Below are positions 26,456 to 35,056 of a stretch of DNA of 64,000 nt, piece by piece (positions within the stretch are counted from its first letter, which is position 1; the number at the start of each line of letters is the position of its first letter). The notes under the pieces are model-generated. The model had not been told where the DNA came from and searched no databases. It saw only the letters and a program-made list of their open reading frames with translations. This stretch comes from Coprococcus sp. (GTDB lineage Bacteria; Bacillota; Clostridia; Lachnospirales; Lachnospiraceae): NCBI GenBank assembly GCA_017935345.1, contig JAGBHU010000032.1:1-64000 (forward strand). The letters are read 5' to 3'. A program made the translations under genes and the position numbers.

Positions 26456-29422
26456 ATGCAAGAGGGTAAATTACAACTAATTCGTAGTGGTTTTGAAACC
26501 GCATATATCAATGGAAGTATTGCCTCTGATTTGTCATATAAACCCAATTTTGTTTCAAATAATTACAATGAAGGAAAGAAAGTTATTTCCACTATTGAAG
26601 ATGAGCTATTAAAGTGTGATAAATTTCAAATTAGTGTAGCCTTTATTACATTAGGTGGCGTAACCCCACTCCTTCAAACACTAAAGGAGCTCGAACAAAA
26701 AGGAGTTCATGGGGAGATACTAACTTCGAATTATCTTGATTTTAGTGAGCCGAGAGCTTTGGAAAAATTACATTCTCTAAAAAATATTCAAATTAAAATG
26801 TTCGATACAAAATTGGCAAATATCGGTTTTCATACAAAGGGGTATATATTTAAAGAACAAGAGATTTATCGAATTATCATTGGTAGTTCCAACATGACAA
26901 GTGCTGCGCTTACCACCAATCGAGAGTGGAATACGAAGCTGGTGTCTACATCTCAAGGTGAGGTTGCAGATGACATTCTAAGAGAATTTAACGAACTTTG
27001 GAATTCAGAATATGCATATACATATGATTTATTTTATGAAGAATATAAACAAAGATATGATATTATTAAAGCACAGAGAAAACTTGCCACAGAGGGAAAT
27101 GTTACTTCTTTAGAAAGATACAAACTAAAACCTAATAGCATGCAGGTACGTTTTATTGCAAATCTCAAAGAAATACTAGAGAAGAATGAAAGGCGAGCAC
27201 TATTAATTAGTGCGACAGGTACAGGAAAAACATACGCATCTGCATTCGCTATGAGAGAACTTGGATTTAAAAGAGTTTTATTTTTAGTGCATAGAGCAAC
27301 GCTGGCAGTACAAGCAAAAAATTCCTACCAAAGAGTATTTGGAAATTCTGTATCGTTTGGATTAGTTGGTGCAGGCTATCACGAATATGATAAAGATTAT
27401 GTATTTGCTACGGTAGAAACTTTGAATAAAGATGCACATTTGCAAAACTATAAGCAAGACGAATTTGATTGTATTATTCTTGATGAGGCGCATCATAGTT
27501 CGGCAAATACCTATCAAAAGGTGATGAATTATTTTAATCCTCGTTTATTTTTAGGTATGACTGCGACACCGGATAAGCGAAATGACAATGATATAAATGA
27601 CAATATTTATGAGATCTTTAATCATCAGATTGCTTATGAAATTCGTTTGCAGCAGGCGATGGAAGAGGACTTATTGTGTCCATTTCACTATTTTGGAATC
27701 ACAGATTTGTCTGTGGTTCAGGATGCAAAGTCGAAGAGTTTGTCAGAGGAAGATTTTAATCAATTAGTTTGCGATGAACGTGTAAAACATATTTTAGAGC
27801 AGTCCCAGTATTATGGATATAGTGGAGATCGCATAAAAGGATTAATCTTTTGTAGTCGTAACAAAGAGTGTATTGAACTGTCTAAGAAATTTAACGAATT
27901 GGGATATCGCACGGTTGCACTAAGTGGTGCTGATTCAGAGCAAGTTAGGCAAAATGCATTTGAACGTTTAGCTATGAATGAGGATGGTTCAGATTGCGAT
28001 GAACCTCTTGATTATATATTCTCTGTAGACATCTTAAATGAAGGTGTTGATATTGTAGAAGTTAATCAGGTTATTATGCTAAGACCAACTCAGTCGCCAA
28101 TTGTATTCATTCAACAATTGGGACGTGGATTACGAAAGGCAGAGGGTAAGGAGTATGTTGTAATACTTGATTTTATCGGCAACTACAACAATAATTTTAT
28201 GATTCCTGTTGCATTGTCAGGAGATCGCTCTTACAACCCAGATACTATTCGGAAATATGTGATCAGCGGCAATCGTACTATTCCCGGTGCATCTACAGTT
28301 CATTTTGATGAGGTGGCAAAGAATAAGATTTTTCAGTCCATTGATCGAATTCGTGGTATGAAATCGATTATTAAGGAAAGTTATATCACACTAAAAAATC
28401 GTTTGGGAAGAATGCCAAGATTATATGATTTTTATGAAAATAATGAAGTAGACCCGTTGGTTATTATCAAAGAGTATAAGACTTATTATGCTTTTATTGA
28501 AAATGTTGAAAAAGGAAATTATAACTGTGGACTGACAGATAGTGAGAAACTTGTTTTAGAATACCTATCAAAAACTATATTAAGTGGGGTGCGTCCAGAG
28601 GAGTTAGAGATTCTTCGTTTGCTATCGACAAAGGATACCATTTCAGTAAAAGATTTTCAGAAGCTATATAACGATAAGTATTCGAGAGAGATTACGGATA
28701 CTCAGGTTGAGTATGCTCTTGATGTCCTTGAGGGTAAGTTTGTAAGTAAGGACGAAGAGTATCAGAGATTTAAGAATATAGAAGTGATATCTGCTAATAG
28801 TGGTATAATAAGGAGAATGAAATACTATGAGGAACGATTACGACACGATGAGTTTAAATTACAAGTTGAGGATATTATTCGTGTGGGTCTCTCTCGATAT
28901 CAGGATAAGTATTCGCAGAAAACAGATATCGTTTCGCCATTTGTTTTGTATGAAAAATATTCAAGACGTGATGTTAGCTTATTGATGAATTGTGGAAAAG
29001 ATTTATCGTCTGTTATGTATGGTATGAAACGAATTGTAGATGATGTTTTTGTCTTTATTACCTATCACAAAGAGCAGACAGAGGATGAGCGAAATTACGT
29101 AGAAGGCAAGCCTGATTATGCAGATGCATTCGAAGGTAATATGGTTTTTAAATGGGACTCAAAAATAGGAATGGGAATTAATAGTGCTTACATGAAAAAT
29201 GTGATTACTGCACCAAGAAAGCATTTGCTTGTTAAGAAGAGTGATGCAGAAAGCAATTTTTATTATATGGGGACATTTGATATAATGGATGTTAGAGAAT
29301 CTCAAAAAGAAGATAATAAGGGAAATATGAAACCAATCAGTAAGGTGGTTATAAAAATGCATCATCCGGTACGTGAGGATTTGCTTTGTTATTTGCAAAG
29401 TAGTATTGGGGAAGTGTCATAA
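26456..29422 (+). CDS. PLD-SF2 helicase-DUF3427 protein
   Basis: A 988-residue protein starting MQEGKLQLIRSGFETAYING. Residues about 40-200 form a phospholipase D-like domain (GFHTKGYIF and IIIGSSNMT give the HxK and GSxN elements). The SF2 helicase follows: SATGTGKTYAS near 250, ILDEAHHSS, GMTATPDKR, LIFCSRNKE, VDILNEGVDI and QLGRGLRKAEG. The C-terminal third, from about 610, matches DUF3427. Such proteins are widespread in defence islands, and the PLD domain probably cuts nucleic acid loaded by the helicase. CGGAGGA precedes the ATG at 26456, ruling out the TTG at 26438. A NUDIX hydrolase gene follows within 95 bases. Confidence 0.88.
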   Translation: MQEGKLQLIRSGFETAYINGSIASDLSYKPNFVSNNYNEGKKVISTIEDELLKCDKFQISVAFITLGGVTPLLQTLKELEQKGVHGEILTSNYLDFSEPRALEKLHSLKNIQIKMFDTKLANIGFHTKGYIFKEQEIYRIIIGSSNMTSAALTTNREWNTKLVSTSQGEVADDILREFNELWNSEYAYTYDLFYEEYKQRYDIIKAQRKLATEGNVTSLERYKLKPNSMQVRFIANLKEILEKNERRALLISATGTGKTYASAFAMRELGFKRVLFLVHRATLAVQAKNSYQRVFGNSVSFGLVGAGYHEYDKDYVFATVETLNKDAHLQNYKQDEFDCIILDEAHHSSANTYQKVMNYFNPRLFLGMTATPDKRNDNDINDNIYEIFNHQIAYEIRLQQAMEEDLLCPFHYFGITDLSVVQDAKSKSLSEEDFNQLVCDERVKHILEQSQYYGYSGDRIKGLIFCSRNKECIELSKKFNELGYRTVALSGADSEQVRQNAFERLAMNEDGSDCDEPLDYIFSVDILNEGVDIVEVNQVIMLRPTQSPIVFIQQLGRGLRKAEGKEYVVILDFIGNYNNNFMIPVALSGDRSYNPDTIRKYVISGNRTIPGASTVHFDEVAKNKIFQSIDRIRGMKSIIKESYITLKNRLGRMPRLYDFYENNEVDPLVIIKEYKTYYAFIENVEKGNYNCGLTDSEKLVLEYLSKTILSGVRPEELEILRLLSTKDTISVKDFQKLYNDKYSREITDTQVEYALDVLEGKFVSKDEEYQRFKNIEVISANSGIIRRMKYYEERLRHDEFKLQVEDIIRVGLSRYQDKYSQKTDIVSPFVLYEKYSRRDVSLLMNCGKDLSSVMYGMKRIVDDVFVFITYHKEQTEDERNYVEGKPDYADAFEGNMVFKWDSKIGMGINSAYMKNVITAPRKHLLVKKSDAESNFYYMGTFDIMDVRESQKEDNKGNMKPISKVVIKMHHPVREDLLCYLQSSIGEVS

Positions 29423-29515
29423 AGAAAATATCCTACGTCCACATGTTATTTGCGATTGCATTATCTGAATAGTATAATGGTTATACATAGTTTGAGAAAT
29501 TAGAGGACTAAAAAT

Positions 29516-29917
29516 ATGAAAACAATACGAGTTGTCGCTGCAGTAATTGCAAGGCGGGATGAAAATGGAAGAAAGCAAATCTTTGCTACTGCCAGAGGAT
29601 ATGGAGATTTTAAAGGTGGATGGGAGTTCCCCGGTGGAAAGATTGAGGAAGGAGAATCACCACAGGAGGCGCTTGTTCGGGAAATAAAAGAAGAACTAAA
29701 TGCGAATATTCAAGTTGGTGAATTAATTCAGACTGTAGAATACGATTATCCGAATTTTCATTTGTCTATGGATTGTTTTTGGTGTGAATTAGAATCAGAA
29801 CAATTAGAATTAAAAGAACACGAAGATGCAAAATGGCTTTCTAAAAATGAATTAGATTCCGTAGATTGGTTGCCGGCAGATATTACACTAGTGGATGAGA
29901 TAAGGAAGCAAATATAG
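29516..29917 (+). CDS. NUDIX hydrolase (MutT/8-oxo-dGTPase-like)
   Basis: A 133-residue NUDIX enzyme. The box is complete: GGKIEEGESPQEALVREIKEELNA, that is Gx5Ex7REUxEExGU with REIKEEL as its core. Family members hydrolyse nucleoside diphosphates linked to another group, often 8-oxo-dGTP, and the C-terminal WLPADITLVDEI fits (d)CTP diphosphatase/MutT relatives. It sits directly after the PLD-helicase-DUF3427 gene on the same strand, a recurrent pairing in defence contexts, so it may act in that system rather than in housekeeping. GAGG lies weakly upstream of the ATG. Confidence 0.88.
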   Translation: MKTIRVVAAVIARRDENGRKQIFATARGYGDFKGGWEFPGGKIEEGESPQEALVREIKEELNANIQVGELIQTVEYDYPNFHLSMDCFWCELESEQLELKEHEDAKWLSKNELDSVDWLPADITLVDEIRKQI

Positions 29918-29942
29918 AGGATTATTTACATATGTCCATAGT

Positions 29943-30650
29943 TTGAATAAGGAACCGTTTAAGAAATATCCGAATTATATTTTCTTTGGAGAGTGGCTTG
30001 TCAGTTATATAAAAAACAATGAAGAAATTGTTTTTAGTTATTCTGTACAGTATAGTAATATTCCGAAAATGCTGAAGGATTTTGTAGACAGATATCAACA
30101 TCTATGGCAAGGCAAAAAAATCTTTGTAATAGCAACAATGGGATTGTTTAGTGGAGATGGAGCAGGTATTCTGGCTCGCCGGCTTCGTAAGTATGGAGCG
30201 CAAATTACAGGCGGCTTACATTTGAAGATGCCAGACAGCATAGCTGATGTAAAGGCATTGAAGCGTCCGATAGAGAAAAATGTGGAGCTTGTGAAAGTGG
30301 CAGAAAAGAAGATAAACAATGCAGTACGTGATATGAAAAATGGAAAACCGCCACAAGAAGGTATAGGCTTGCTATATCATTTTGCCGGCTTGTTTGGGCA
30401 ACGCCTGTGGTTTTACAATAAAACGAAGAAATATACAGACAAAGTAAATGTTGATACACAAAAGTGTATTGGTTGTGGTAAATGTGTGGAGGCATGTCCA
30501 ATGCAAAATCTAAATATTGAAAATAATTTTGCTAAAGCAGAGGATAGATGTACCATGTGTTATCGATGTATAAACATTTGTCCAAAGCAAGCGATTACAT
30601 TGTTGGGGAAAAGTGTTGTAGAGCAGGGGACGATAGAAAAATATTTATGA
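29943..30650 (+). pseudogene. EFR1-type flavodoxin-ferredoxin, 5' truncated
   Basis: The 235 residues match EFR1-family proteins: a flavodoxin-like part (VFSYSVQYSNIPKMLKDFV, FVIATMGLFSGDG) followed by two 4Fe-4S motifs (CIGCGKCVEACP and CTMCYRCINICP). The N-terminal FSGTGN-type FMN loop and first strand are absent: homology starts about 30 codons into the family, directly after the NUDIX gene. Only a TTG without a ribosome site is available as start. It is probably a broken gene at the right border of the inserted defence DNA. Confidence 0.75.
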
Positions 30651-30743
30651 GAATAAGTGCTCATATATAGTGACTGAAAAATTAAAGAGATAATTGATTT
30701 GTATGAAGAAAAACTTTGTGTATTATATTTTGGAGAATATATC

Positions 30744-31193
30744 ATGGTTATAGTAAAAGCAGAAAAAGAAGATTTACAGAAAATACTAGACTTGCAGTAT
30801 CTTGCCTATCAAAGTGAGGCAAGGCTCTTTGATAACCAAGATATTCCGCCATTAAAACAAACCTTGGCGGATGTGGAAAACGAACATCAAAAAGGTCTCA
30901 TTTTGAAAGCGTTAGATGAAGACAAAACCATTATAGGTTCTGTGAGAGCATTTTGCGATAACGGGACTGTTTATATTGGAAAATTGATGGTTCATCCATC
31001 AAAACAGGGACAAGGGATAGGAACACAACTTTTGCTTGCAATGGAAAAGCAATATCCAAAACAAAGATACGAGCTGTTTACCAGTACCAAGAGCGAAAAG
31101 AATATAGCATTGTATAGAAAGCTTGGTTATAAAATTTTTGACGAGGAACAGGTTACGGAAGAATTGAGATTTGTGTACTTGGAGAAGGTGTAA
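30744..31193 (+). CDS. GNAT-family N-acetyltransferase
   Basis: A 149-residue acetyltransferase. The acetyl-CoA loop is VHPSKQGQGIGTQLL near residue 90, the preceding strand is TVYIGKLMV, and the C-terminal part LFTSTKSEKNIALYRKLGYKIF is typical. The substrate is unknown. I start at ATG 30744, eight bases after GGAG; the upstream frame to 30699 has no site. It follows the truncated EFR1 gene and precedes a cysteine hydrolase in the same direction. Confidence 0.88.
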   Translation: MVIVKAEKEDLQKILDLQYLAYQSEARLFDNQDIPPLKQTLADVENEHQKGLILKALDEDKTIIGSVRAFCDNGTVYIGKLMVHPSKQGQGIGTQLLLAMEKQYPKQRYELFTSTKSEKNIALYRKLGYKIFDEEQVTEELRFVYLEKV

Positions 31194-31195
31194 AA

Positions 31196-31309
31196 TTGCG
31201 AGTAAAATACAGGGTGTGTATATGGAATGGTGAGATTTATATTTGTTATGGCAAGGAGTGGGAAGCGGATAATGGAGAAATTACAGAACAGAATAAATTT
31301 GAGTTTTAG
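31196..31309 (+). CDS. Possible 37-residue ORF
   Basis: TTG 31196 follows AAGGTG and the frame reads LRVKYRVCIWNGEIYICYGK, ending GQNKFEF-like just before the next gene. It might be a short peptide or a remnant. I recognise no family. Confidence 0.25.
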   Translation: MRVKYRVCIWNGEIYICYGKEWEADNGEITEQNKFEF

Positions 31310-31321
31310 GAGAATTTGAAA

Positions 31322-31840
31322 ATGAGAGAAGCGCTAGTTATTATTGATGTGCAGAATGATTATTTTCCGGGTGGAACATGTGAGCTTTATCATGCATATG
31401 AGGCAGAAGAGAAAATTCAATCATTAATACAAGAAAGTCGCACACAAAAGCGTCCTATTATTTATATCCAGCATATCAATTCGCCGGATGATACATTTTT
31501 CCTTGAGAATACCTATGGCTGTGAGATTTCAGAACGCATTAAACCATTGCCTGATGATAAGGTAATTGTTAAATATTATCCAAATAGTTTTTACGAAACT
31601 GAATTGGATTCTTATTTAAAAGAAAAAGGCATCAAGAAACTGATTGTATGTGGAATGATGACACATATGTGTGTTGACACAACGGTTCGTGCGGCTATGG
31701 ATTATGGATATGAAGTTGACCTTGTGGCTGATGGGTGTGCAACTATGGATTTGGAAATATCAGGTGAAATTATTCCGGCAGAGATTGTTCAAAAGACTTT
31801 TCTTGCTTCCTTAGAGGGTGTTTTTGCAAAGATAGTATAA
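31322..31840 (+). CDS. Isochorismatase-like cysteine hydrolase
   Basis: A 172-residue hydrolase of the isochorismatase/nicotinamidase superfamily. The catalytic Asp is in ALVIIDVQNDYFPGG (near residue 9), the Lys in VIVKYYPNSF (near 78) and the Cys in GMMTHMCVDTTVRAA (near 115). It hydrolyses C-N or C-O bonds in small amides or vinyl ethers; the exact substrate cannot be told. AGGAG lies eight bases before ATG 31322. Confidence 0.88.
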   Translation: MREALVIIDVQNDYFPGGTCELYHAYEAEEKIQSLIQESRTQKRPIIYIQHINSPDDTFFLENTYGCEISERIKPLPDDKVIVKYYPNSFYETELDSYLKEKGIKKLIVCGMMTHMCVDTTVRAAMDYGYEVDLVADGCATMDLEISGEIIPAEIVQKTFLASLEGVFAKIV

Positions 31841-31842
31841 GA

Positions 31843-31959
31843 GAAAGAGAGCAGGTTTTGCACTTGCTTAAGTGGCTGGATGAGGAAGAGCAGAAATTGT
31901 TTATGGATGAAGTGATGAAAAATTTGGAGATAGAATATCATTATCAGGAAAATGAATAA
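31843..31959 (+). other. Coding remnant after the cysteine hydrolase
   Basis: A frame ending at 31959 reads QVLHLLKWLDEEEQKLFMDE and then MKNLEIEYHYQENE. It looks protein-like but has no good start (TTG 31858 only). It is probably the tail of a lost gene. Confidence 0.3.
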
Positions 31960-32018
31960 TATTTGGATGTGAGTGGGAGAAATTGTGGTGAGAAAAATTC
32001 TTTATGTATAAAATGGCG

Positions 32019-32050
32019 GCACTTCTGTACTTTTGCAGAAGTGCTGTAAT
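32019..32050 (+). terminator. Terminator before the MarR gene
   Basis: GCACTTCTG at 32019-32027 pairs with CAGAAGTGC at 32036-32044, followed by TGTAATATTTT. Confidence 0.6.
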
Positions 32051-32065
32051 ATTTTAAGTTGCTTT

Positions 32066-32108
32066 TTGAACAAAATTATGCTAAACTTATAATTGTTCTA
32101 TATAGAAC
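32066..32108 (+). promoter_or_regulatory. MarR gene promoter with palindromic operator
   Basis: TTGAAC 32066-32071, a 16-base spacer and TATAAT 32088-32093 form a good promoter. Right after it lies the perfect palindrome GTTCTATATAGAAC at 32095-32108, a likely autoregulatory MarR site. Confidence 0.65.
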
Positions 32109-32135
32109 TGTTCCAATAGGATTAGAGGTGATGGA

Positions 32136-32576
32136 TTGGAAACAAAGGGTGGATTTTATATTACGCAGATAAAACAGCTTCAAGATAGGATTTTTGAAAG
32201 GCTATTACTTGAAAATGGCATTGAAATAAGTGGCGGACAGGGAAGAATCTTATTTATTTTGTGGAAAACAGATAATCTTACAATCAGTGAAATAAGTGAA
32301 AAAACCTCCCTTGCTAAAAATACAGTATCCGTTGTAATAAATGGTATGGTTAATAAGGGAATTGTGGAAAGGAATATCAATCCTAAGAATCGTCGCCAGA
32401 CCATTGTGTCGCTTACGGAGTATGCAAAATCATTACAAGCAAAATATGAAGTTGTATCTCAGCAAATGAACATGTTGTTTTACCAAGGTTTTTCGGAAAA
32501 GGAGCAAAAACAATTTGAACAGTATCTTGCCCGAATACTGGAAACTTTGGTAGAAAATTTGCATAAAAACAAATAA
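32136..32576 (+). CDS. MarR-family transcriptional regulator
   Basis: A 146-residue winged-helix regulator. The recognition region is NLTISEISEKTSLAKNTVSVVINGMVNKGIVER, with the wing at RRQTIVSLTEYA. It starts with TTG, five bases after GAGGTG. The downstream flavin-type protein gene begins 23 bases later, so the regulator probably controls it and itself through the palindrome just upstream. The ligand is unknown. Confidence 0.85.
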   Translation: METKGGFYITQIKQLQDRIFERLLLENGIEISGGQGRILFILWKTDNLTISEISEKTSLAKNTVSVVINGMVNKGIVERNINPKNRRQTIVSLTEYAKSLQAKYEVVSQQMNMLFYQGFSEKEQKQFEQYLARILETLVENLHKNK

Positions 32577-32599
32577 TTCAAAAGCGAGGAGGATAATAA

Positions 32600-33028
32600 A
32601 TGAGAACAAGAGAAAGTATCATCGAATTTATTCAAAAACAAAAAACAGCTTTTGTTGGTTCTGTAGATGAAGATGGTTTTCCAAATATGAAAGCAATGTT
32701 TACGCCACGAAAGATAGAGGGGAATTGTTTTTATTTTTCCACGAATACATCTTCCATGCGTTCACAACAGTTTATGAAGAATCCAAAAGCAAGTATCTAT
32801 GTTTATCATAGAGGGCGTTTTAAGTATGAGGGCATTATGCTGACAGGGACAATGGAAGTTCTACAAGATGATGATATAAAGCAGGAAATATGGCGTACAG
32901 GAGATACCATGTATTATAAGCAGGGTGTAACTGACCCGGACTATTGTGTACTGAAATTTACAGCAATAAAAGGCAGGCACTATTGTGATTTAAAAACGGA
33001 AAGTTTCAACATTGAGGACTTAGAGTAA
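32600..33028 (+). CDS. Pyridoxamine 5'-phosphate oxidase-like flavin protein
   Basis: A 142-residue split-barrel protein of the PNPOx-like family: FVGSVDEDGFPNMKAMFTP at the N-terminus, YFSTNTSSMRSQQFMKNPKASIYVY in the middle and YCDLKTE at the end. Such proteins bind FMN or F420-type cofactors and often reduce small molecules. GAGGAGG precedes the ATG. The gene is downstream of the MarR regulator, and its stop overlaps the start of a broken KTR gene by one base. Confidence 0.85.
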   Translation: MRTRESIIEFIQKQKTAFVGSVDEDGFPNMKAMFTPRKIEGNCFYFSTNTSSMRSQQFMKNPKASIYVYHRGRFKYEGIMLTGTMEVLQDDDIKQEIWRTGDTMYYKQGVTDPDYCVLKFTAIKGRHYCDLKTESFNIEDLE

Positions 33029-33207
33029 TGGAAACAGAATGGATACTTTGCCCTGTTTGTGGCAATAAAACATGAAATAGAATTAGAGAAGATACAGAAC
33101 TAAAGTATTTTCCGCTGTATTGTCCTAAGTGTAGACAGGAAAGTTTAGTTGATGCGAAAGATTTAGATGTAAGGGTCATTAAAGATTATCAAAATCAGAA
33201 AGGATGA
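33028..33207 (+). pseudogene. Cysteine-rich KTR protein with in-frame stop
   Basis: The frame begins METEWILCPVCGNKT, then has TGA at 33073-33075, then continues NRIREDTELKYFPLYCPKC and RQESLVDAK. The family (Cys_rich_KTR) has two CxxC pairs and an Arg at exactly the stop position (the KTR motif), so an AGA or CGA codon has become TGA. Both CxxC pairs are otherwise intact. It is recent pseudogenisation or a readthrough case. It lies between the PNPOx-like gene and a small gene. Confidence 0.8.
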
Positions 33208-33213
33208 AACATT

Positions 33214-33423
33214 ATGGAAGAATTGAGAAGTATTATGGAAAAATTTGCAGCATCTGGATGGGACTTAATTTCTATTCCTGCACATGCATGGTTGAAGGGA
33301 GAAAATGATAAAGATACACTCATTGCATCTATCAAACAAGCAGATAGAGAATGCGGCAGTTGTGGGTGTGAGTTAGACCCGCTTTATAAAAGGTCATTAG
33401 AATTATTAAATGAGATTTGCTAA
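33214..33423 (+). CDS. Small conserved-looking protein (69 residues)
   Basis: MEELRSIMEKFAASGWDLIS, then an internal CGSCGC motif near residue 50 that could bind a metal. It is preceded by AAAGGATG and located seven bases after the KTR pseudogene. I recognise no named family. Its composition looks like a genuine short protein co-transcribed with the MarR operon. Confidence 0.6.
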   Translation: MEELRSIMEKFAASGWDLISIPAHAWLKGENDKDTLIASIKQADRECGSCGCELDPLYKRSLELLNEIC

Positions 33424-33760
33424 ACATATTGATTTGTTAAGCAAAGTCGCTTATAATTTAAATCACAACATATTGTTATTATCCACAGTTATAGAGTTGG
33501 TGTTATCAACAGCGATAACAAAATGATAGCATTAGCTTATATAGGCAGGATAATATGGATAAGTCAAATAATCAAAGGATTTATATATTCGGCAGAGAAT
33601 AATTCCTAAGCAAAATTAGTTAGTAAAAGTCAAGCTTGAATAATAGCAAGTTAATACAGAGCATTCTATATGGCAGGTAGTCTATAAGATTGTCTGCTAT
33701 ATATGAATTATTAGATTTTTATAAAAGAGCGTTGCCAATTAACTATGAAGGAGAAGAAAA
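33424..33760. other. Gene-free AT-rich gap with two DnaA-box-like sites
   Basis: No gene is visible. TTATCCACA at 33479-33487 is a perfect DnaA box and TTATCAACA at 33503-33511 is a near match 24 bases away. Two boxes alone do not make an origin. Confidence 0.3.
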
Positions 33761-34675
33761 ATGAATAATATAGGTGATAAAGGTAATTTCTTCAAAAATC
33801 CCATAGGTGTAATAGGAATATTTTTGGTATTAACAGAGGCAATAGCTAGTACTGTAATAGTGAAGAGTAATCTAAATGATTTTCAAAATACCATATTGGT
33901 TATATTTGTTGTTTTATTTCCGTGTCTTGTTCTTTGGGTATTTTATTTGCTTGTCACTAAACATCATAAAAAGTTGTATTCACCATCTGACTATAAAGAT
34001 GAGCAAAATTTTGTTAATACATATAATAGCAATACACAGAAAAACGAAAACGTAATAACTGATAATAAAACTATGACTCAAAGAGAAGATAATGATAAAA
34101 GTATTGCAATATTAAAGGATACATTGGCGGAGATTGTTCAATTACAAAAGAAGATTATTCCGGCAATGGAAGATTCAATAATATCAGAAGATGATAAAGA
34201 AGATTATCTATCTAATATGGATAACTTTTTAACGGGAGCTTTCGAAGATGAGGAAGAAACAATATTAAAAGTCGAAATTAGTCCTATGTACAAGTGTTAT
34301 AAGTTTCTTGAAGAATTGGTTAAGCAAAATTATATTGCAGATATATATAGATTTGGAAGTGATAAAAAGTTTGTTAGTAATGTAGAACATGAGGCAATTT
34401 GGTTAGGGTGTAAAGTACCATTAGACATGGCAATTAATGTAATAAAAATAGCAAAAAGATATTATCCACACTTAAAGTATATTCAGTTAAGTGATTATAA
34501 TGAATTTTCACCAGAATATGTAAAATACCAGATATATATTGGTGGAGCTACTAGTACTGCTAAGGAAAGGAAATTAAGAGAATTGAGAGAAAGTGATTAT
34601 GAGAAATTATATTTATTTACAGATATAAATGATTTTCATGACTATATAAAACAGTTTGATCCTAGATATGATTGA
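33761..34675 (+). CDS. Unknown two-TM membrane protein with long cytoplasmic domain
   Basis: A 304-residue protein. Two membrane segments lie near residues 14-34 (PIGVIGIFLVLTEAIAS) and 44-66 (ILVIFVVLFPCLVLWVFYLLV), followed by a charged linker and a soluble domain from about 125 rich in Tyr, Lys and Asp. A two-TM anchor plus a cytoplasmic domain is common among effector-type proteins of defence systems, but I see no catalytic motif. GGAGAAG precedes the ATG. It is isolated, with gaps of more than 300 bases on both sides. Function unassigned. Confidence 0.6.
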   Translation: MNNIGDKGNFFKNPIGVIGIFLVLTEAIASTVIVKSNLNDFQNTILVIFVVLFPCLVLWVFYLLVTKHHKKLYSPSDYKDEQNFVNTYNSNTQKNENVITDNKTMTQREDNDKSIAILKDTLAEIVQLQKKIIPAMEDSIISEDDKEDYLSNMDNFLTGAFEDEEETILKVEISPMYKCYKFLEELVKQNYIADIYRFGSDKKFVSNVEHEAIWLGCKVPLDMAINVIKIAKRYYPHLKYIQLSDYNEFSPEYVKYQIYIGGATSTAKERKLRELRESDYEKLYLFTDINDFHDYIKQFDPRYD

Positions 34676-34703
34676 GGTGTATAGTTATGGCAACATTTTG
34701 GCA

Positions 34704-34810
34704 ACAGAAAATCAGCAAGCCATAATAATTGATGTAATTGAAGTAAAAACAGGTGTGTATTTGCATAAAACTTAAACAAATATAGTTAAGAGCAATAAAG
34801 GACACGCCGA
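34704..34810 (+). repeat. Dispersed repeat, copy A (related to 41617-41660 and 42250-42302)
   Basis: GAAAATCAGCAAGCCATAAT and the bases to about 34757 recur almost unchanged near 42252-42302. TTAAACAAATATAG and the following 30 bases recur with changes near 41628-41660. Copy A translates as ATENQQAIIIDVIEVKTG, so the repeat derives from the 3' end of a protein gene. Confidence 0.6.
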
Positions 34811-34830
34811 GTTCGAATAGTAAACATTTT

Positions 34831-34873
34831 GCTCTGAAATGCTTATTTTATAGGTGTTTCAGAGCTTTTTTTT
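34831..34873 (+). terminator. Rho-independent terminator
   Basis: GCTCTGAAA at 34831-34839 pairs with TTTCAGAGC at 34857-34865, followed directly by eight T. The rest of the 34676-35056 gap holds repeat copy A and a possible promoter for the next gene, but no gene. Confidence 0.8.
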
Positions 34874-35056
34874 CCTCTGTGATGTTAATATGATGTTGTC
34901 AGAATAAAGTAATTACTTTTCCTACCCCAAAAGAGGTTCTGACAAATTCCGTTGAAATTCCTGTCAGCCTGTTGATTTTTGTTTTTAAATATTGTAATTG
35001 CATCTGGCGAGAAAATTTACTACAATAGAAGAAAAGGAAGTTGGAGGGGATGAGTG

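Noticed and set aside
34801..34822. tRNA gene suggested by GTTCGAAT
   Set aside because: No acceptor, D or anticodon stems can be drawn around it; the same holds at 26195 and 37377.
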